DNA of 9,426 nucleotides from JBEKCP01 sp050014815 (GCA_050014815.1 JBEKCP010000189.1:1-9426); one strand, 5' to 3'. Positions 1 to 7,772 are shown, counted from the first letter of the stretch. A program made the numbers and translations. The notes: a model not told the origin generated them from the sequence alone.

Positions 1-3000
1 GCCTATCCCGAGGCCATCAAGGCCATCGGCCGAAAGATCGCCCTGGAAGGCAATATCCAGGGCAACAAGCCGGAGGAAAAAATCTTGCGCCTCCAAGCCG
101 AGATCGCCAAAACCCCCAAGGAAATGCAGCCGGTCATGGAGACCATCCTGGCCGAGTGCTACTGGCAGTACTTCAACCACAACCGCTGGCGATTCATGCA
201 GCGGACCCAGACAGCCGCCCCTCCGGGCAATGATTTCACCACTTGGGACTTGCCCCGCATCCTGGCCGAGATCGACCGGCATTTCACCAAGGCCCTCTCC
301 TTCGCGCCGGAGTTGAAGCGGATCAAGGTCTCCGAGTACGACGATCTCTTGCAGAAGGGCTCGCTCCCGGACAGCTACCGGCCGACTCTCTACGATTTCA
401 TCGCGCACGAGGCATTGAGCTTCTACGCGGCGGGCGAGCAGGCCGGGTCGAAGGCGGAGGACGCCTTCGAGTTGCTGGCCACCAGTCCGATCTTCGACCC
501 GGCGGACGCGTTCGTCCTTTGGGAGCCGAAGACGACCGACGAGGAGTCGCGGACTCTCCGGGCGGTCCGTCTCTACCAGGACCTCTTGCGGTTCCACGAA
601 AAGGACGAGGACAAGACGGCCTGGCTGGACGACGACCTCGGGCGGCTCGAGCTGGGCCACAACACGGCCTTCGGCGAGGAGAAGAACGCCCGGTACAAGG
701 CGGCCCTGAAACGGTTCGTCGACAAGTGGGGCGACCACGAGGTTTCCGCTCGGGCCCGGTTCCTCTGGGCCAGCGTGCTCCAGCAGGAGAACGAGCTGAT
801 CGGGGCCCACTGGCTGGCCAAGCAAGGCTGGGAGGCCTTCCGGACCACGGTCGGCGGGCGGATGTGCTACAACCTCCTCCAGCAGATCGAGGCCCGGTCG
901 GCCCAGATCCAGACGGAGCGGGTGTGGAACGATCCCTGGCCGACGATCCGCGTGAGGTACCGCAACGTGACGCAGGTCTATTTCCGCCTGGTCCGCGAGG
1001 ACTGGGTGGAGCGGATCAAGAGTAACCGGCTTCGGCCCGAGCAGCTCGACGATCATCAGCGGCAGGTCCTTCTGGCCAAGAAGCCGGACCTGGCGTGGTC
1101 CGAGAAACTGCCGGCCACCGACGACTTCCGCGAGCGGACCGAGGAATTCCAGGCCCCCAGGGACCTCAAGCCGGGATTCTACTACCTGCTGGCCAGCCAC
1201 GATCCGGGCTTTGGCCCCGCCAACAACATGGTCACGGTAGCCGACGTGTGGGTGAGCGACCTGGCACTGGTCACGCGGGTCCCCCAGGCGAGCACGACCA
1301 TCGGGGGATTGGTGCTCCAGGCGAACTCGGGCGAGCCGATCGAAGGGGCCGACGTGCAGCTCTGGATGTCCCAGAACAACGGGTCGTGGCAGGCGGGCCC
1401 CACAGCGAAGACCGACAAGAACGGCCTCTTCTCGCTGCCCGGCCAGAATCAGCACGCCCACGCCGTACTGGCCACCTACAAAGGCCAGCAGTTGGCCACC
1501 GCCAACGACTATTGGGTCTGGCAGGGCGATGCTCGGCAGATCCCGCACGAGCAAACGATCTTCTTCACCGACCGTTCGCTCTATCGCCCCGGCCAGACGA
1601 TCCAGTACAAGGGGATCTCGATCGCGGTGGACCAGGGGGCGGATAACTACAAGACCATCGGCGGCCGGGTGCTGACGGTTGTGTTCCGCGATGTCAACGG
1701 CAAGGAGATTGCCCGGCAGCAGCACAGGACGAACGACTACGGCAGTTTCAGCGGCAGCTTTACCGCCCCGCGGGACCGGCTGATGGGCCGGATGTCGATC
1801 CAGGTCGAGGGCCAGCCGCACGGCAGCGCGGCGGTGAGCGTCGAGGAGTACAAGCGGCCGAAGTTCCGCGTAACGCTCGAAGCGCCCAAGACCGCGGCCA
1901 AACTCGGCGAGAAGGTGACGCTCGGCGGCAAGGCGACGGCCTACACCGGCGCGGCGGTGGACGGGGCGAAGCTCCGCTGGCGGGTCGTCCGCGAGGTGCG
2001 GTTCCCCATCTGGTGGCATTGGTGCTATTGGTGGCGGCCGTATCCCAGCTCGCCCGCCCAGGAAATCGCCCACGGCACGTCGAAGACCGCGGCGGACGGC
2101 TCCTTCAACGTCGAGTTCGTCGCACGGCCCGACCTGGCCGTCCTCGAGAAGGACGAGCCCGTCTTCCACTACGCGGCCTACGTGGACGTGACCGACACGA
2201 CGGGCGAGACCCGCTCCGGGACGCAGACCGTCAACGTGGGCTATACGGCCCTGGCCGCCTCGATGTCCACGGCCGAGTGGCTGACCGACCAGAAGCCCGT
2301 CGCCATCAGCATCTCGACCACCACGCTCGACGGCGAAGGCCAGAAGGCCGACGTGCGGGTCAGGGTCTATCGCCTCAAGCAGCCGGAGAAGGTCCAGCGG
2401 GCGAGCCTTGCAGGCGGCTACCCCCGTCCACAGGTGATCCGCCGTGGCCGGGGTGCGCCCTCACCCCGGCCCTCTCCCGGAGGGAGAGGGGGACCGGAGT
2501 CGGAGATCAAGCCCGACATGTCCAACCCCAACTCCTGGGAACTGGGCGAGGTGGCGGCCGAAGAGGGTCTGACGACCGACGCGGCGGGCAAGGCCAGCCT
2601 GACGCTGAAACTCCCGGCCGGCCCCTACCGCGCCATGCTCGATACGCAAGACCGCTTCGGCCGGAAGGTCACGGCCCAGTTGCCGATCCAGGTCCTCAAG
2701 CCCGAAGCCCGGCAGTTCCCCGTCAAGATCGCCGACTTCGTCGGCGCGGAGAAGTGGACGGTCGAGCCGGGCGACGACTTCACGGCCCTCTGGGGCACCG
2801 GCTACCAGCAGGCCCGGGCCTACGTCGAAATCGAGCACCGCCGCAAGATCATCCAGAGCTTCTGGACCGAGCCGGGCGCCACCCAGCAGCCGGTCCACCA
2901 GCAGGTGACGGAGGCCATGCGGGGCGGCTTCACGCTCCACGTGACGATGGTCCGCGAGAACCGCGCGTACCTGACCAGCCGGAAGGTCGAGGTCCCCTGG

Positions 3001-5919
3001 ACCAACAAGAAGCTCACCGTCGCATGGGAGCACTTCACCTCGAAGCTCGGCCCCGGCCAGAAAGAAACCTGGACGGCCGTCGTCACCGGGCCGGATGCCA
3101 AGCGGGCCGTGGCCGAAATGGTGGCCGCCCTCTACGACCAGTCGCTGGACGCCTACCTGCCCCACGGCTGGCCTTCCGGCTTCGGCGTGTTCCGGCAGGA
3201 TTACTCCGGTCGCAACGCCAATTTCGAGAACCTGCTGAAGCAGCTCAACCACCTCCAGGGCAACTGGCCCGTGGACTGGAAGGACACGAGCTACACCTAC
3301 CGCCAGTTCCCTGCCGAGATCGTGGCGGACCTGTGGGGGTATGCGTATTTTGGCGCCGGCGGCCGCCCCGGCGGCTTCGGAAGGGGAATGGCGATGAACG
3401 GCGTCCCGATGGCGGCAGGGGCAGCGCCCGGCGCGCCCATGGCGGCGCAGCGTCGCGCGCTGGCCCTCCGGGAAGGCGGGGGGGAGCAGGACGCCGCCAA
3501 GGGCGAGTTTCGCAAGGCGGCCGGCGACGAGAAGGCCGGCGCAGATCGGGCCAGACCCGGCGATTTGCCGGCGGAGGGGCAAGGCCCCGGCGCGGCCGAC
3601 CTCGCCCAGGTCTCCGCCCGAAAGAACCTCAACGAAACCGCCTTCTTCTTCCCCCACCTCGTCTCCGACAAAGACGGCACGGTCCGGATCGAGTTCACCA
3701 TGCCCGAGGCCCTCACCCAGTGGAAATTCCTCGGCTTCGCCCACGACGCGGCCCTGCGGAGCGGCTTGCTGACCGACAGCGTGGTGACGGCGAAGGACTT
3801 GATGGTGCAGCCCAACCCGCCGCGGTTCCTCCGCGAGGGCGACGTGATCGAGTTCACCGTGAAGGTGACGAACCAGTCGGCCGCGGCGCAGCGGGGCACC
3901 GTCCGGCTCACCCTGGCCGACGCCCGCACCGAGAAACCGGTCGACGCGGCGCTGGGCAACGCGGCGACCGACCGGCCGTTCGATATCCCGTCGAAGGAGT
4001 CGCGAAGCTTCTCCTGGAAGCTGGCGGTGCCCGACGGCCTGGGGCCGATCAGCTACAAGGCGGTCGGCTCGACGGGCCGCATATCGGACGGCGAAGAGGG
4101 TTTCCTGCCCGTTCTCTCCCGCCGCGTGCTCGTGACCGAGTCGCTGCCCTTGCCGATCCGCGGCCCGGGCACGAAGAAATTCGAGTTCGACCGGCTGCTG
4201 CGGTCGGGCGAGTCGAAGACGATCCGGCAGGAGGCCCTGACGCTGCAGATGGTCTCGAACCCCGCCTGGTACGGCGTCATGGCGCTGCCGTATCTGATGG
4301 AGTACCCCTACGAGTGCAGCGAGCAGGTGTTCAACCGGTTCTACGCGAACTGCCTGGCGCGGCACATCGCCGCGAGCGATCCGAAGATTCGCCGCGTCTT
4401 CGACCAGTGGAAAGGCACAGTGGCCCTGGATAGCCCGCTGGAAAAGAACCAGGACCTCAAGATGGTCGTCCTCGAGGAGACGCCGTGGGTCCGCCAGGCG
4501 CAGCACGAGAGCCAGGCCCGCAAGAACGTGGGCATCCTCTTCGACCAGAACCGCCTGGACGACGAGACGGCGCGGACCTTCCAGAAGCTCGCCCAGATGC
4601 AGCTTGGCGACGGGGCGTGGCCGTGGTTCCCCGGCGGGCCGGCGAACGACTACATCACGCTCTACATCACGACCGGATTGGGCCGCATGCGCCACCTGGG
4701 CGTGAAGGTTGACATGGGCCCGGCCGTGAAGTCGCTCGCCCGGCTCGACGGCTGGATCGACCGGACCTACCGCGAGATCGTCAAGATCGTCGGCCGCAAG
4801 GGCGCGAACAACCTGTCGCCCACGATCGCGATGTACCTCTACGGCCGCAGCTTCTTTCTCGAGGACAAGCCGGTCGCCCCGCAACACAAGGAGGCGGTCG
4901 ATTACTTCCTCGGCCAGGCGCGGAAGCACTGGCTGGCGCTGGCCGACCGCCAGTCGCAGGGCCACCTGGCCCTGGCCCTGAAACGCTTCGGCGACAAGGC
5001 CACCCCGCTGGACATCATGCGATCGATCAAGGAGCGGTCCGTCACGAGCGAAGAGCTGGGCATGTTCTGGCGCGATACCGAACTCTCCTGGTGGTGGTAC
5101 CGCGCCCCGATCGAAACCCAGGCCGTAATGATCGAGGCATTCGACGAAGTGATGAACGACCAGCAGGCGGTCGAGGACTGCAAGGTCTGGCTCCTCAAGC
5201 AGAAGCAGACCCAGGACTGGAAGACCACGAAGGCCACGGCCGACGCCGTCTACGCCCTGCTCCTCCGCGGCGAGAACCTATTGGCCTCCGACGCCCTGGT
5301 CGAAGTGACGCTCGACGACCTGGCGATCAAGCCCGAAAAGGTCGAGGCCGGCACCGGCTTCTACGAGCAGAAGTTCGTCAAGACCGAGATCAAGCCGGAG
5401 TACGGCCGCGTGACGCTGAAGAAGATCGACCCGGGCGTGGCCTGGGGCAGCCTGCACTGGCAATACCTCGAAGACATGTCGAAGGTGACGGCCTACGCGG
5501 GCACGCCCCTGGTGGTCAAGAAGGCCCTCTACACCCGCGAAAACACCGCCAAGGGCCCCGTGCTCCAGCCCGTCAAGGGCCAGGTCCAGGTGGGCGACGA
5601 GCTGGTGGTCCGCATCGTCCTGCGGGTCGACCGCGACATGGAGTACGTCCACCTGCGGGACTACCGCGGCAGCGGCACCGAGCCGACCGCCGTGCTCTCG
5701 CGGTATAAGTTCCAGGACGGGCTGTACTACTACGAATCGACCCGCGATACGGCCACGCACTTCTTCATCGACTACCTGCCCAAGGGCACGTACGTCTTCG
5801 AGTACGCGGTCCGCGTGCAGCTTGCGGGGACGTACCAGACGGGCTTTGCGGCCATCCAGTGCATGTACGCCCCCGAGTTCAACAGCCACTCGGAAAGCCT
5901 CGTGCTGGAGGCGAAGTAG
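1..5919 (+). CDS. Bacterial alpha-2-macroglobulin family protein, 5'-partial
   Basis: The frame is open from the first base to TAG at 5917-5919 (1972 residues visible), so the start and any signal peptide lie upstream; the TTG at 85 is not a credible start. Known family role: envelope-located protease trap that covalently captures attacking proteases. Seen in order (window residues): helical N-terminal region (1-310); beta-rich MG1-like part (about 315-415); an Ig/carboxypeptidase-regulatory-like segment with TIGGLVLQ (about 434-480); MG2 with DRSLYRPGQTIQYKG (about 523-620); a Trp-rich loop FPIWWHWCYWWRP (about 669-682); a Gly/Ala-rich linker (1118-1207); the A2M/MG7 block starting NETAFFFPHL (1211); the thioester motif CSEQ in YPYECSEQ (1439-1442); a helical thioester domain with MQLGDGAWPWFPGG; and a C-terminal receptor-binding-like domain ending near AAIQCMYAPEFNSHSE. 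A palindromic repeat is read through in frame near residue 818-833. No pbpC gene, the usual partner of one bacterial subtype, is visible. Confidence 0.93.
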   Translation, partial: AYPEAIKAIGRKIALEGNIQGNKPEEKILRLQAEIAKTPKEMQPVMETILAECYWQYFNHNRWRFMQRTQTAAPPGNDFTTWDLPRILAEIDRHFTKALSFAPELKRIKVSEYDDLLQKGSLPDSYRPTLYDFIAHEALSFYAAGEQAGSKAEDAFELLATSPIFDPADAFVLWEPKTTDEESRTLRAVRLYQDLLRFHEKDEDKTAWLDDDLGRLELGHNTAFGEEKNARYKAALKRFVDKWGDHEVSARARFLWASVLQQENELIGAHWLAKQGWEAFRTTVGGRMCYNLLQQIEARSAQIQTERVWNDPWPTIRVRYRNVTQVYFRLVREDWVERIKSNRLRPEQLDDHQRQVLLAKKPDLAWSEKLPATDDFRERTEEFQAPRDLKPGFYYLLASHDPGFGPANNMVTVADVWVSDLALVTRVPQASTTIGGLVLQANSGEPIEGADVQLWMSQNNGSWQAGPTAKTDKNGLFSLPGQNQHAHAVLATYKGQQLATANDYWVWQGDARQIPHEQTIFFTDRSLYRPGQTIQYKGISIAVDQGADNYKTIGGRVLTVVFRDVNGKEIARQQHRTNDYGSFSGSFTAPRDRLMGRMSIQVEGQPHGSAAVSVEEYKRPKFRVTLEAPKTAAKLGEKVTLGGKATAYTGAAVDGAKLRWRVVREVRFPIWWHWCYWWRPYPSSPAQEIAHGTSKTAADGSFNVEFVARPDLAVLEKDEPVFHYAAYVDVTDTTGETRSGTQTVNVGYTALAASMSTAEWLTDQKPVAISISTTTLDGEGQKADVRVRVYRLKQPEKVQRASLAGGYPRPQVIRRGRGAPSPRPSPGGRGGPESEIKPDMSNPNSWELGEVAAEEGLTTDAAGKASLTLKLPAGPYRAMLDTQDRFGRKVTAQLPIQVLKPEARQFPVKIADFVGAEKWTVEPGDDFTALWGTGYQQARAYVEIEHRRKIIQSFWTEPGATQQPVHQQVTEAMRGGFTLHVTMVRENRAYLTSRKVEVPWTNKKLTVAWEHFTSKLGPGQKETWTAVVTGPDAKRAVAEMVAALYDQSLDAYLPHGWPSGFGVFRQDYSGRNANFENLLKQLNHLQGNWPVDWKDTSYTYRQFPAEIVADLWGYAYFGAGGRPGGFGRGMAMNGVPMAAGAAPGAPMAAQRRALALREGGGEQDAAKGEFRKAAGDEKAGADRARPGDLPAEGQGPGAADLAQVSARKNLNETAFFFPHLVSDKDGTVRIEFTMPEALTQWKFLGFAHDAALRSGLLTDSVVTAKDLMVQPNPPRFLREGDVIEFTVKVTNQSAAAQRGTVRLTLADARTEKPVDAALGNAATDRPFDIPSKESRSFSWKLAVPDGLGPISYKAVGSTGRISDGEEGFLPVLSRRVLVTESLPLPIRGPGTKKFEFDRLLRSGESKTIRQEALTLQMVSNPAWYGVMALPYLMEYPYECSEQVFNRFYANCLARHIAASDPKIRRVFDQWKGTVALDSPLEKNQDLKMVVLEETPWVRQAQHESQARKNVGILFDQNRLDDETARTFQKLAQMQLGDGAWPWFPGGPANDYITLYITTGLGRMRHLGVKVDMGPAVKSLARLDGWIDRTYREIVKIVGRKGANNLSPTIAMYLYGRSFFLEDKPVAPQHKEAVDYFLGQARKHWLALADRQSQGHLALALKRFGDKATPLDIMRSIKERSVTSEELGMFWRDTELSWWWYRAPIETQAVMIEAFDEVMNDQQAVEDCKVWLLKQKQTQDWKTTKATADAVYALLLRGENLLASDALVEVTLDDLAIKPEKVEAGTGFYEQKFVKTEIKPEYGRVTLKKIDPGVAWGSLHWQYLEDMSKVTAYAGTPLVVKKALYTRENTAKGPVLQPVKGQVQVGDELVVRIVLRVDRDMEYVHLRDYRGSGTEPTAVLSRYKFQDGLYYYESTRDTATHFFIDYLPKGTYVFEYAVRVQLAGTYQTGFAAIQCMYAPEFNSHSESLVLEAK
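2458..2497. repeat. Palindromic dispersed-type repeat inside the macroglobulin gene
   Basis: A 9-bp perfect stem CCCTCTCCC (2470-2478) / GGGAGAGGG (2482-2490) with a 3-base loop is flanked by CCGG on both sides (2466-2469 and 2494-2497), giving an extended stem with a small bulge. The core, CCCTCACCCC followed by GGCCCTCTCCC, is one I recognise as a common dispersed bacterial repeat; that is from general knowledge, not a search. In the coding frame it gives the low-complexity peptide GAPSPRPSPGGRGG, unlike the beta-sandwich sequence around it, so it is probably an insertion in a surface loop. Confidence 0.7.
3352..3621 (+). other. Gly/Ala/Arg-rich linker, candidate bait region of the macroglobulin
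   Basis: About 90 codons encode a low-complexity, probably disordered stretch (GAGGRPGGFGRGMAMNG at its start, then many Ala, Arg, Lys, Glu and Gly) immediately before the conserved MG7 start NETAFFFPHL. In alpha-2-macroglobulins the bait region, an exposed stretch cut by target proteases, lies in this part of the protein, upstream of the thioester domain. The abundance of Arg/Lys and small residues would suit cleavage by many proteases. That this is the bait is inference from position and composition. Confidence 0.5.
4315..4326 (+). other. Thioester motif CSEQ of the macroglobulin
   Basis: TGC AGC GAG CAG encodes Cys-Ser-Glu-Gln in the context YPYECSEQVFNRFYANCLA. The CxEQ pattern forms the internal Cys-Gln thioester that lets family members attach covalently to a trapped protease. 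All key residues are present, so this copy should be of the covalent-trapping type. Confidence 0.88.
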
Positions 5920-5938
5920 CGGCCGTTGCGGACAAAAA

Positions 5939-6022
5939 GTAGGGTGGGACGAGCGACGCGAGCCCCACCATTGCACGGTTGGCGCGTTTCTGGTGGGGCT
6001 CGCTTCGCTCGACCCACCCTAC
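5939..6022. repeat. MITE/REP-like element with 32-bp inverted repeats
   Basis: The left arm (5939-5970, beginning GTAGGGTGGG and ending GAGCCCCACCA) and right arm (5991-6022) are inverted copies matching at 30 of 32 positions, with a 20-base loop. A weaker outer match, GTTGCG (5925-5930) against CGCAAC (6035-6040), suggests the whole unit may span 5925-6040. The arm sequence is one I recall from many planctomycete intergenic regions. No transposase is encoded, so movement would have to be in trans. It sits 19 bp after the macroglobulin stop and could stall or end transcription, but no T-run follows the stem. Confidence 0.82.
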
Positions 6023-6086
6023 GTGCCGTCCTTTCGCAACGAACAGTATTTTGCTGTCGGCCCTTCCGTTACTGGTGCGGGCGGCA

Positions 6087-6092
6087 TAGAAT
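6087..6092 (+). promoter_or_regulatory. Weak candidate -10 box for the toxin-antitoxin pair
   Basis: TAGAAT differs from TATAAT at one position and lies about 45 bp before the antitoxin start, in the AT-richest part of the gap. No good -35 element is visible at the expected distance (TTCCGT at 6064-6069 is poor), so this is only a suggestion. Confidence 0.2.
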
Positions 6093-6125
6093 GATTGATT
6101 ATGGTGAGGCGCAAGAACAAACGAC

Positions 6126-6131
6126 GGGAGG
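6126..6131 (+). promoter_or_regulatory. Ribosome binding site deciding the GTG start at 6138
   Basis: GGGAGG ends 6 bases before the GTG at 6138-6140, good Shine-Dalgarno spacing. This supports the GTG as the real start; there is no suitable ATG at the N-terminus of the frame. Confidence 0.7.
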
Positions 6132-6137
6132 TGTCCA

Positions 6138-6365
6138 GTGCAAGCGGTGAAAGCCATTGTTGAGGACGGTAATGTCACTCTGCAAGAGCCGCTCAGCGTC
6201 AAGGGCCGCGTGGAGGCCATTCTCGTGGTGCTCGACGCCGAGCCTTGGGATGCGTTGATTCGTGACAGCCGTCCCCGCCCCGAACTGACCGGCGCAAGCC
6301 GAGAAGCCCTCGAAGAGTTCCTCAGCGGGCAGGCCACTCCGCTCAACCCGGACGCGATGCCGTGA
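6138..6365 (+). CDS. Small antitoxin-like protein, first gene of a toxin-antitoxin pair
   Basis: A 75-residue protein starting with GTG behind a strong GGGAGG site. The N-terminal half (MQAVKAIVEDGNVTLQEPL, then KGRVEAILVVLD) has the short beta-strand pattern of small AbrB-like or DUF104-like antitoxins that begin 'xxAIVEDG...L.EPL...G.V...L'. The C-terminal half (WDALIRDSRPRPEL, then SREALEEFLSGQ) is acidic and helical, as expected for a segment that wraps and blocks a toxin. Its stop overlaps the start of the next gene by 4 bp (GTGA at 6362-6365), so the two are translationally coupled. The antitoxin role rests mainly on this pairing; I cannot assign a named family. Expected partner: the RelE/ParE-like protein downstream. 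Autoregulation is common in such pairs but no operator is evident. Confidence 0.68.
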   Translation: MQAVKAIVEDGNVTLQEPLSVKGRVEAILVVLDAEPWDALIRDSRPRPELTGASREALEEFLSGQATPLNPDAMP

Positions 6366-6628
6366 AATCGGTAGCCACCCGGCGCTTTTGGAAGCTGTAC
6401 GCTTCACTGCCCGTACAGGCGCGCGAGCGGGCAAGGTCGGCGTTTCGGGTTTTCCAGGGCAATCCTGCGCATCCCGGACTTTCCCTGGAGCGTCTGCGGG
6501 CTGATGCGGAATCCTGGTCGGTCCGGATCACTCGCGACTATCGCGCCGTGGGGAGGAGGCACGGGGACACGATGATCTGGTACTGGATCGGCACGCACGA
6601 AGAATTTGACCGCGACTTCCCGGCGTAG
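6362..6628 (+). CDS. RelE/ParE-superfamily toxin of a type II toxin-antitoxin pair
   Basis: An 88-residue basic protein starting with GTG that overlaps the preceding stop by 4 bp; stop TAG at 6626-6628. The layout fits the RelE/ParE fold: N-terminal helices with ARERARSAFRVFQGNP, then LSLERLRADAESWSVRITRDYRAVGRR (seen as two parts around position 45-68) and a final strand MIWYWIGTHEEFDRDFP. The patterns 'W/YSVRI..DYRA' and 'W.WIG.H.E.D' are typical of this superfamily. Members either cleave mRNA on the ribosome (RelE, HigB) or poison DNA gyrase (ParE); the sequence does not let me choose. It is intact with no frameshift. Its 3' end faces the DUF4058 gene across a palindrome that could end transcription. 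Confidence 0.82.
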   Translation: MKSVATRRFWKLYASLPVQARERARSAFRVFQGNPAHPGLSLERLRADAESWSVRITRDYRAVGRRHGDTMIWYWIGTHEEFDRDFPA

Positions 6629-6667
6629 GTCATCGCGCCTCTACTCGATATCCTCCATGGCGCGGAG

Positions 6668-6728
6668 AAAAGGTGCCAGGAACCGTTGTTTCGTCGCGCG
6701 CTGCACGGAAACGGTTCCTGACACTTTT
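6668..6728. repeat. REP-like palindrome between convergent genes, possible two-way terminator
   Basis: The left arm AAAAGGTGCCAGGAACCGTT (6668-6687) and the right arm AACGGTTCCTGACACTTTT (6710-6728) are inverted copies, differing by one base change and one single-base gap, around a 22-base loop. The GTGYCAGGAACC core is one I recall as a widespread dispersed repeat in planctomycetes and other bacteria. The stem runs straight into TTTT on the plus strand and, because the left arm begins AAAA, into UUUU on the minus strand as well. Lying between the ends of the toxin gene (+) and the DUF4058 gene (-), it could terminate both. Confidence 0.78.
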
Positions 6729-6770
6729 CCTGCCTCCTGTACCTCGTTGCGCCGGCGTGGTGGGGCAACT

Positions 6771-7574
6771 TCAATCCGCTTTTTGGGCCAAAACTTGCCG
6801 GAGCCATTTTCGCCAGACCCGACCCGGCGGCGCCGGCAGGTCTTGCCGGTAGTCGATCTCGCGGCGATACGGCCCGGCGTCATAGGTGTGTTGGAAAACG
6901 CCCTGAAGATCCAGCGGCGGCGGCGGGTCGCCCGAAAGCAACGGGATGGCGATCTCCGGCAAGGGTTGGTTGAGCCGGACCGGATAGACGAAGAAATCCT
7001 CGAGGTTGTCGAAGCGGTGAATCGAGACGTGGTACTCGAACTCGCCCGCGACCCTTGCCAGGTGATGCCGCGGCACCGCGGTGGTGTGTTCTCCGCCGCG
7101 AAGCAGATCGATCTCCACGAGATGGACCTTGCCGTACAGAATCTCGCCTTGCTTGCGGAGGTATAGGTCCCGGCCGTGTTCGCCCGGCGTCTTGTTGCTC
7201 AGGCTGAGCAGTTCGATGCAGGTCACCAGGCGCCGCTCGGATCCGCGTCCCAGATAGATCTCGACGAAAGGCTCGCGGCGTTCGTCGTGGGTTACGTGGA
7301 CCACCAGCGGCTCGGAGCGGGGCGGCGCTGCAACAGCCACCGCCGCCCCCTCGGTCTCTGCGGGTGTGTTTTCGGGCCGCACCACCTGCACGTCGGGACC
7401 GATGAATCGCTCGGAGACTTCGACCCACACCCGGCGGCCTAAAGCAGCAATGTACGGCGGCGGAAGCCGCTCCTGGATCCGCTCGCTAAGGTGCGTGATG
7501 AAACGGTCATGGAAATCCGGAAAAATATCCGGGTGTTCCAAGAACGGGTCCATTCCCGGAAACGGCGATGGCAT
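6771..7574 (-). CDS. DUF4058 family protein, function unknown
   Basis: A 267-residue protein. The ATG at 7574-7572 is chosen because it begins the family-typical start MPSPFPGMDPFLE and follows GGGAGG by 7 bases; the frame could be extended to 7628, but those 18 extra residues lack any family resemblance. Stop TGA at 6773-6771. DUF4058 proteins are common in planctomycetes, cyanobacteria and Chloroflexi and have no established role. Visible hallmarks: FPDFHDRFITHLSERIQERLPPPYIA early on, a Pro-rich segment around residue 85, a beta-rich middle with CIELLSLSNKTPG and YLRKQGEI, then HLVEIDLLRGGE, whose E-x-K-like pattern loosely recalls nuclease folds (speculative), and a C-terminal DYRQDLPAPP. 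No signal peptide or membrane segment is seen, so it is probably cytoplasmic. It lies downstream of rnr on the same strand, 198 bp away, probably as its own transcription unit. Confidence 0.88.
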   Translation of the reverse strand: MPSPFPGMDPFLEHPDIFPDFHDRFITHLSERIQERLPPPYIAALGRRVWVEVSERFIGPDVQVVRPENTPAETEGAAVAVAAPPRSEPLVVHVTHDERREPFVEIYLGRGSERRLVTCIELLSLSNKTPGEHGRDLYLRKQGEILYGKVHLVEIDLLRGGEHTTAVPRHHLARVAGEFEYHVSIHRFDNLEDFFVYPVRLNQPLPEIAIPLLSGDPPPPLDLQGVFQHTYDAGPYRREIDYRQDLPAPPGRVWRKWLRQVLAQKAD

Positions 7575-7581
7575 GGGCGAT

Positions 7582-7587
7582 CCTCCC
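7582..7587 (-). promoter_or_regulatory. Ribosome binding site deciding the DUF4058 start
   Basis: CCTCCC on the plus strand reads GGGAGG on the minus strand and lies 7 bases before the ATG at 7574. It settles the choice of the inner ATG over the longer GTG frame beginning at 7628. Confidence 0.75.
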
Positions 7588-7772
7588 GAGGCCCCCTGAT
7601 CGAGCAGGGATTCTAAAAAAGTCGACAACGCTCCACGGTGTCCCCTCTAGTTATCATATCCGAAAACGACGGGTGGGGGCGAGCGTGATCGAGAGGCCGG
7701 TCCGTGATTTTTGGCATTGCCGCCGACGCCTCGCAAGGCGCCATCGGAGCCCGAGTAACAAAGCGGTCAGAA

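Noticed and set aside
2461..4965. Long minus-strand open frame (834 codons) opposite the macroglobulin gene
   Set aside because: Its translation is Arg/Ala/Leu-rich with no domain pattern, and the plus strand carries clear conserved motifs throughout. Long antisense open frames are common in GC-rich DNA.
6091..6150. 19-codon leader peptide before the antitoxin (ATG at 6091, TGA at 6148-6150)
   Set aside because: It has no ribosome binding site and overlaps the antitoxin start; it is probably a chance frame.
7575..7628. N-terminal extension of the DUF4058 gene to a GTG at 7628
   Set aside because: The family begins at MPSPFPGMDP and a well-spaced GGGAGG precedes that ATG; the extra 18 residues have no support.
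7640..7670. Promoter for the DUF4058 gene around a TATGAT on the minus strand
   Set aside because: No -35 element is visible at 16-18 bp and one six-base match in an AT-rich spot is expected by chance.
7722..7750. Terminator after rnr, from the CGCC/GGCG stem in the intergenic gap
   Set aside because: The stem is short and bulged and no T-run follows on the minus strand.
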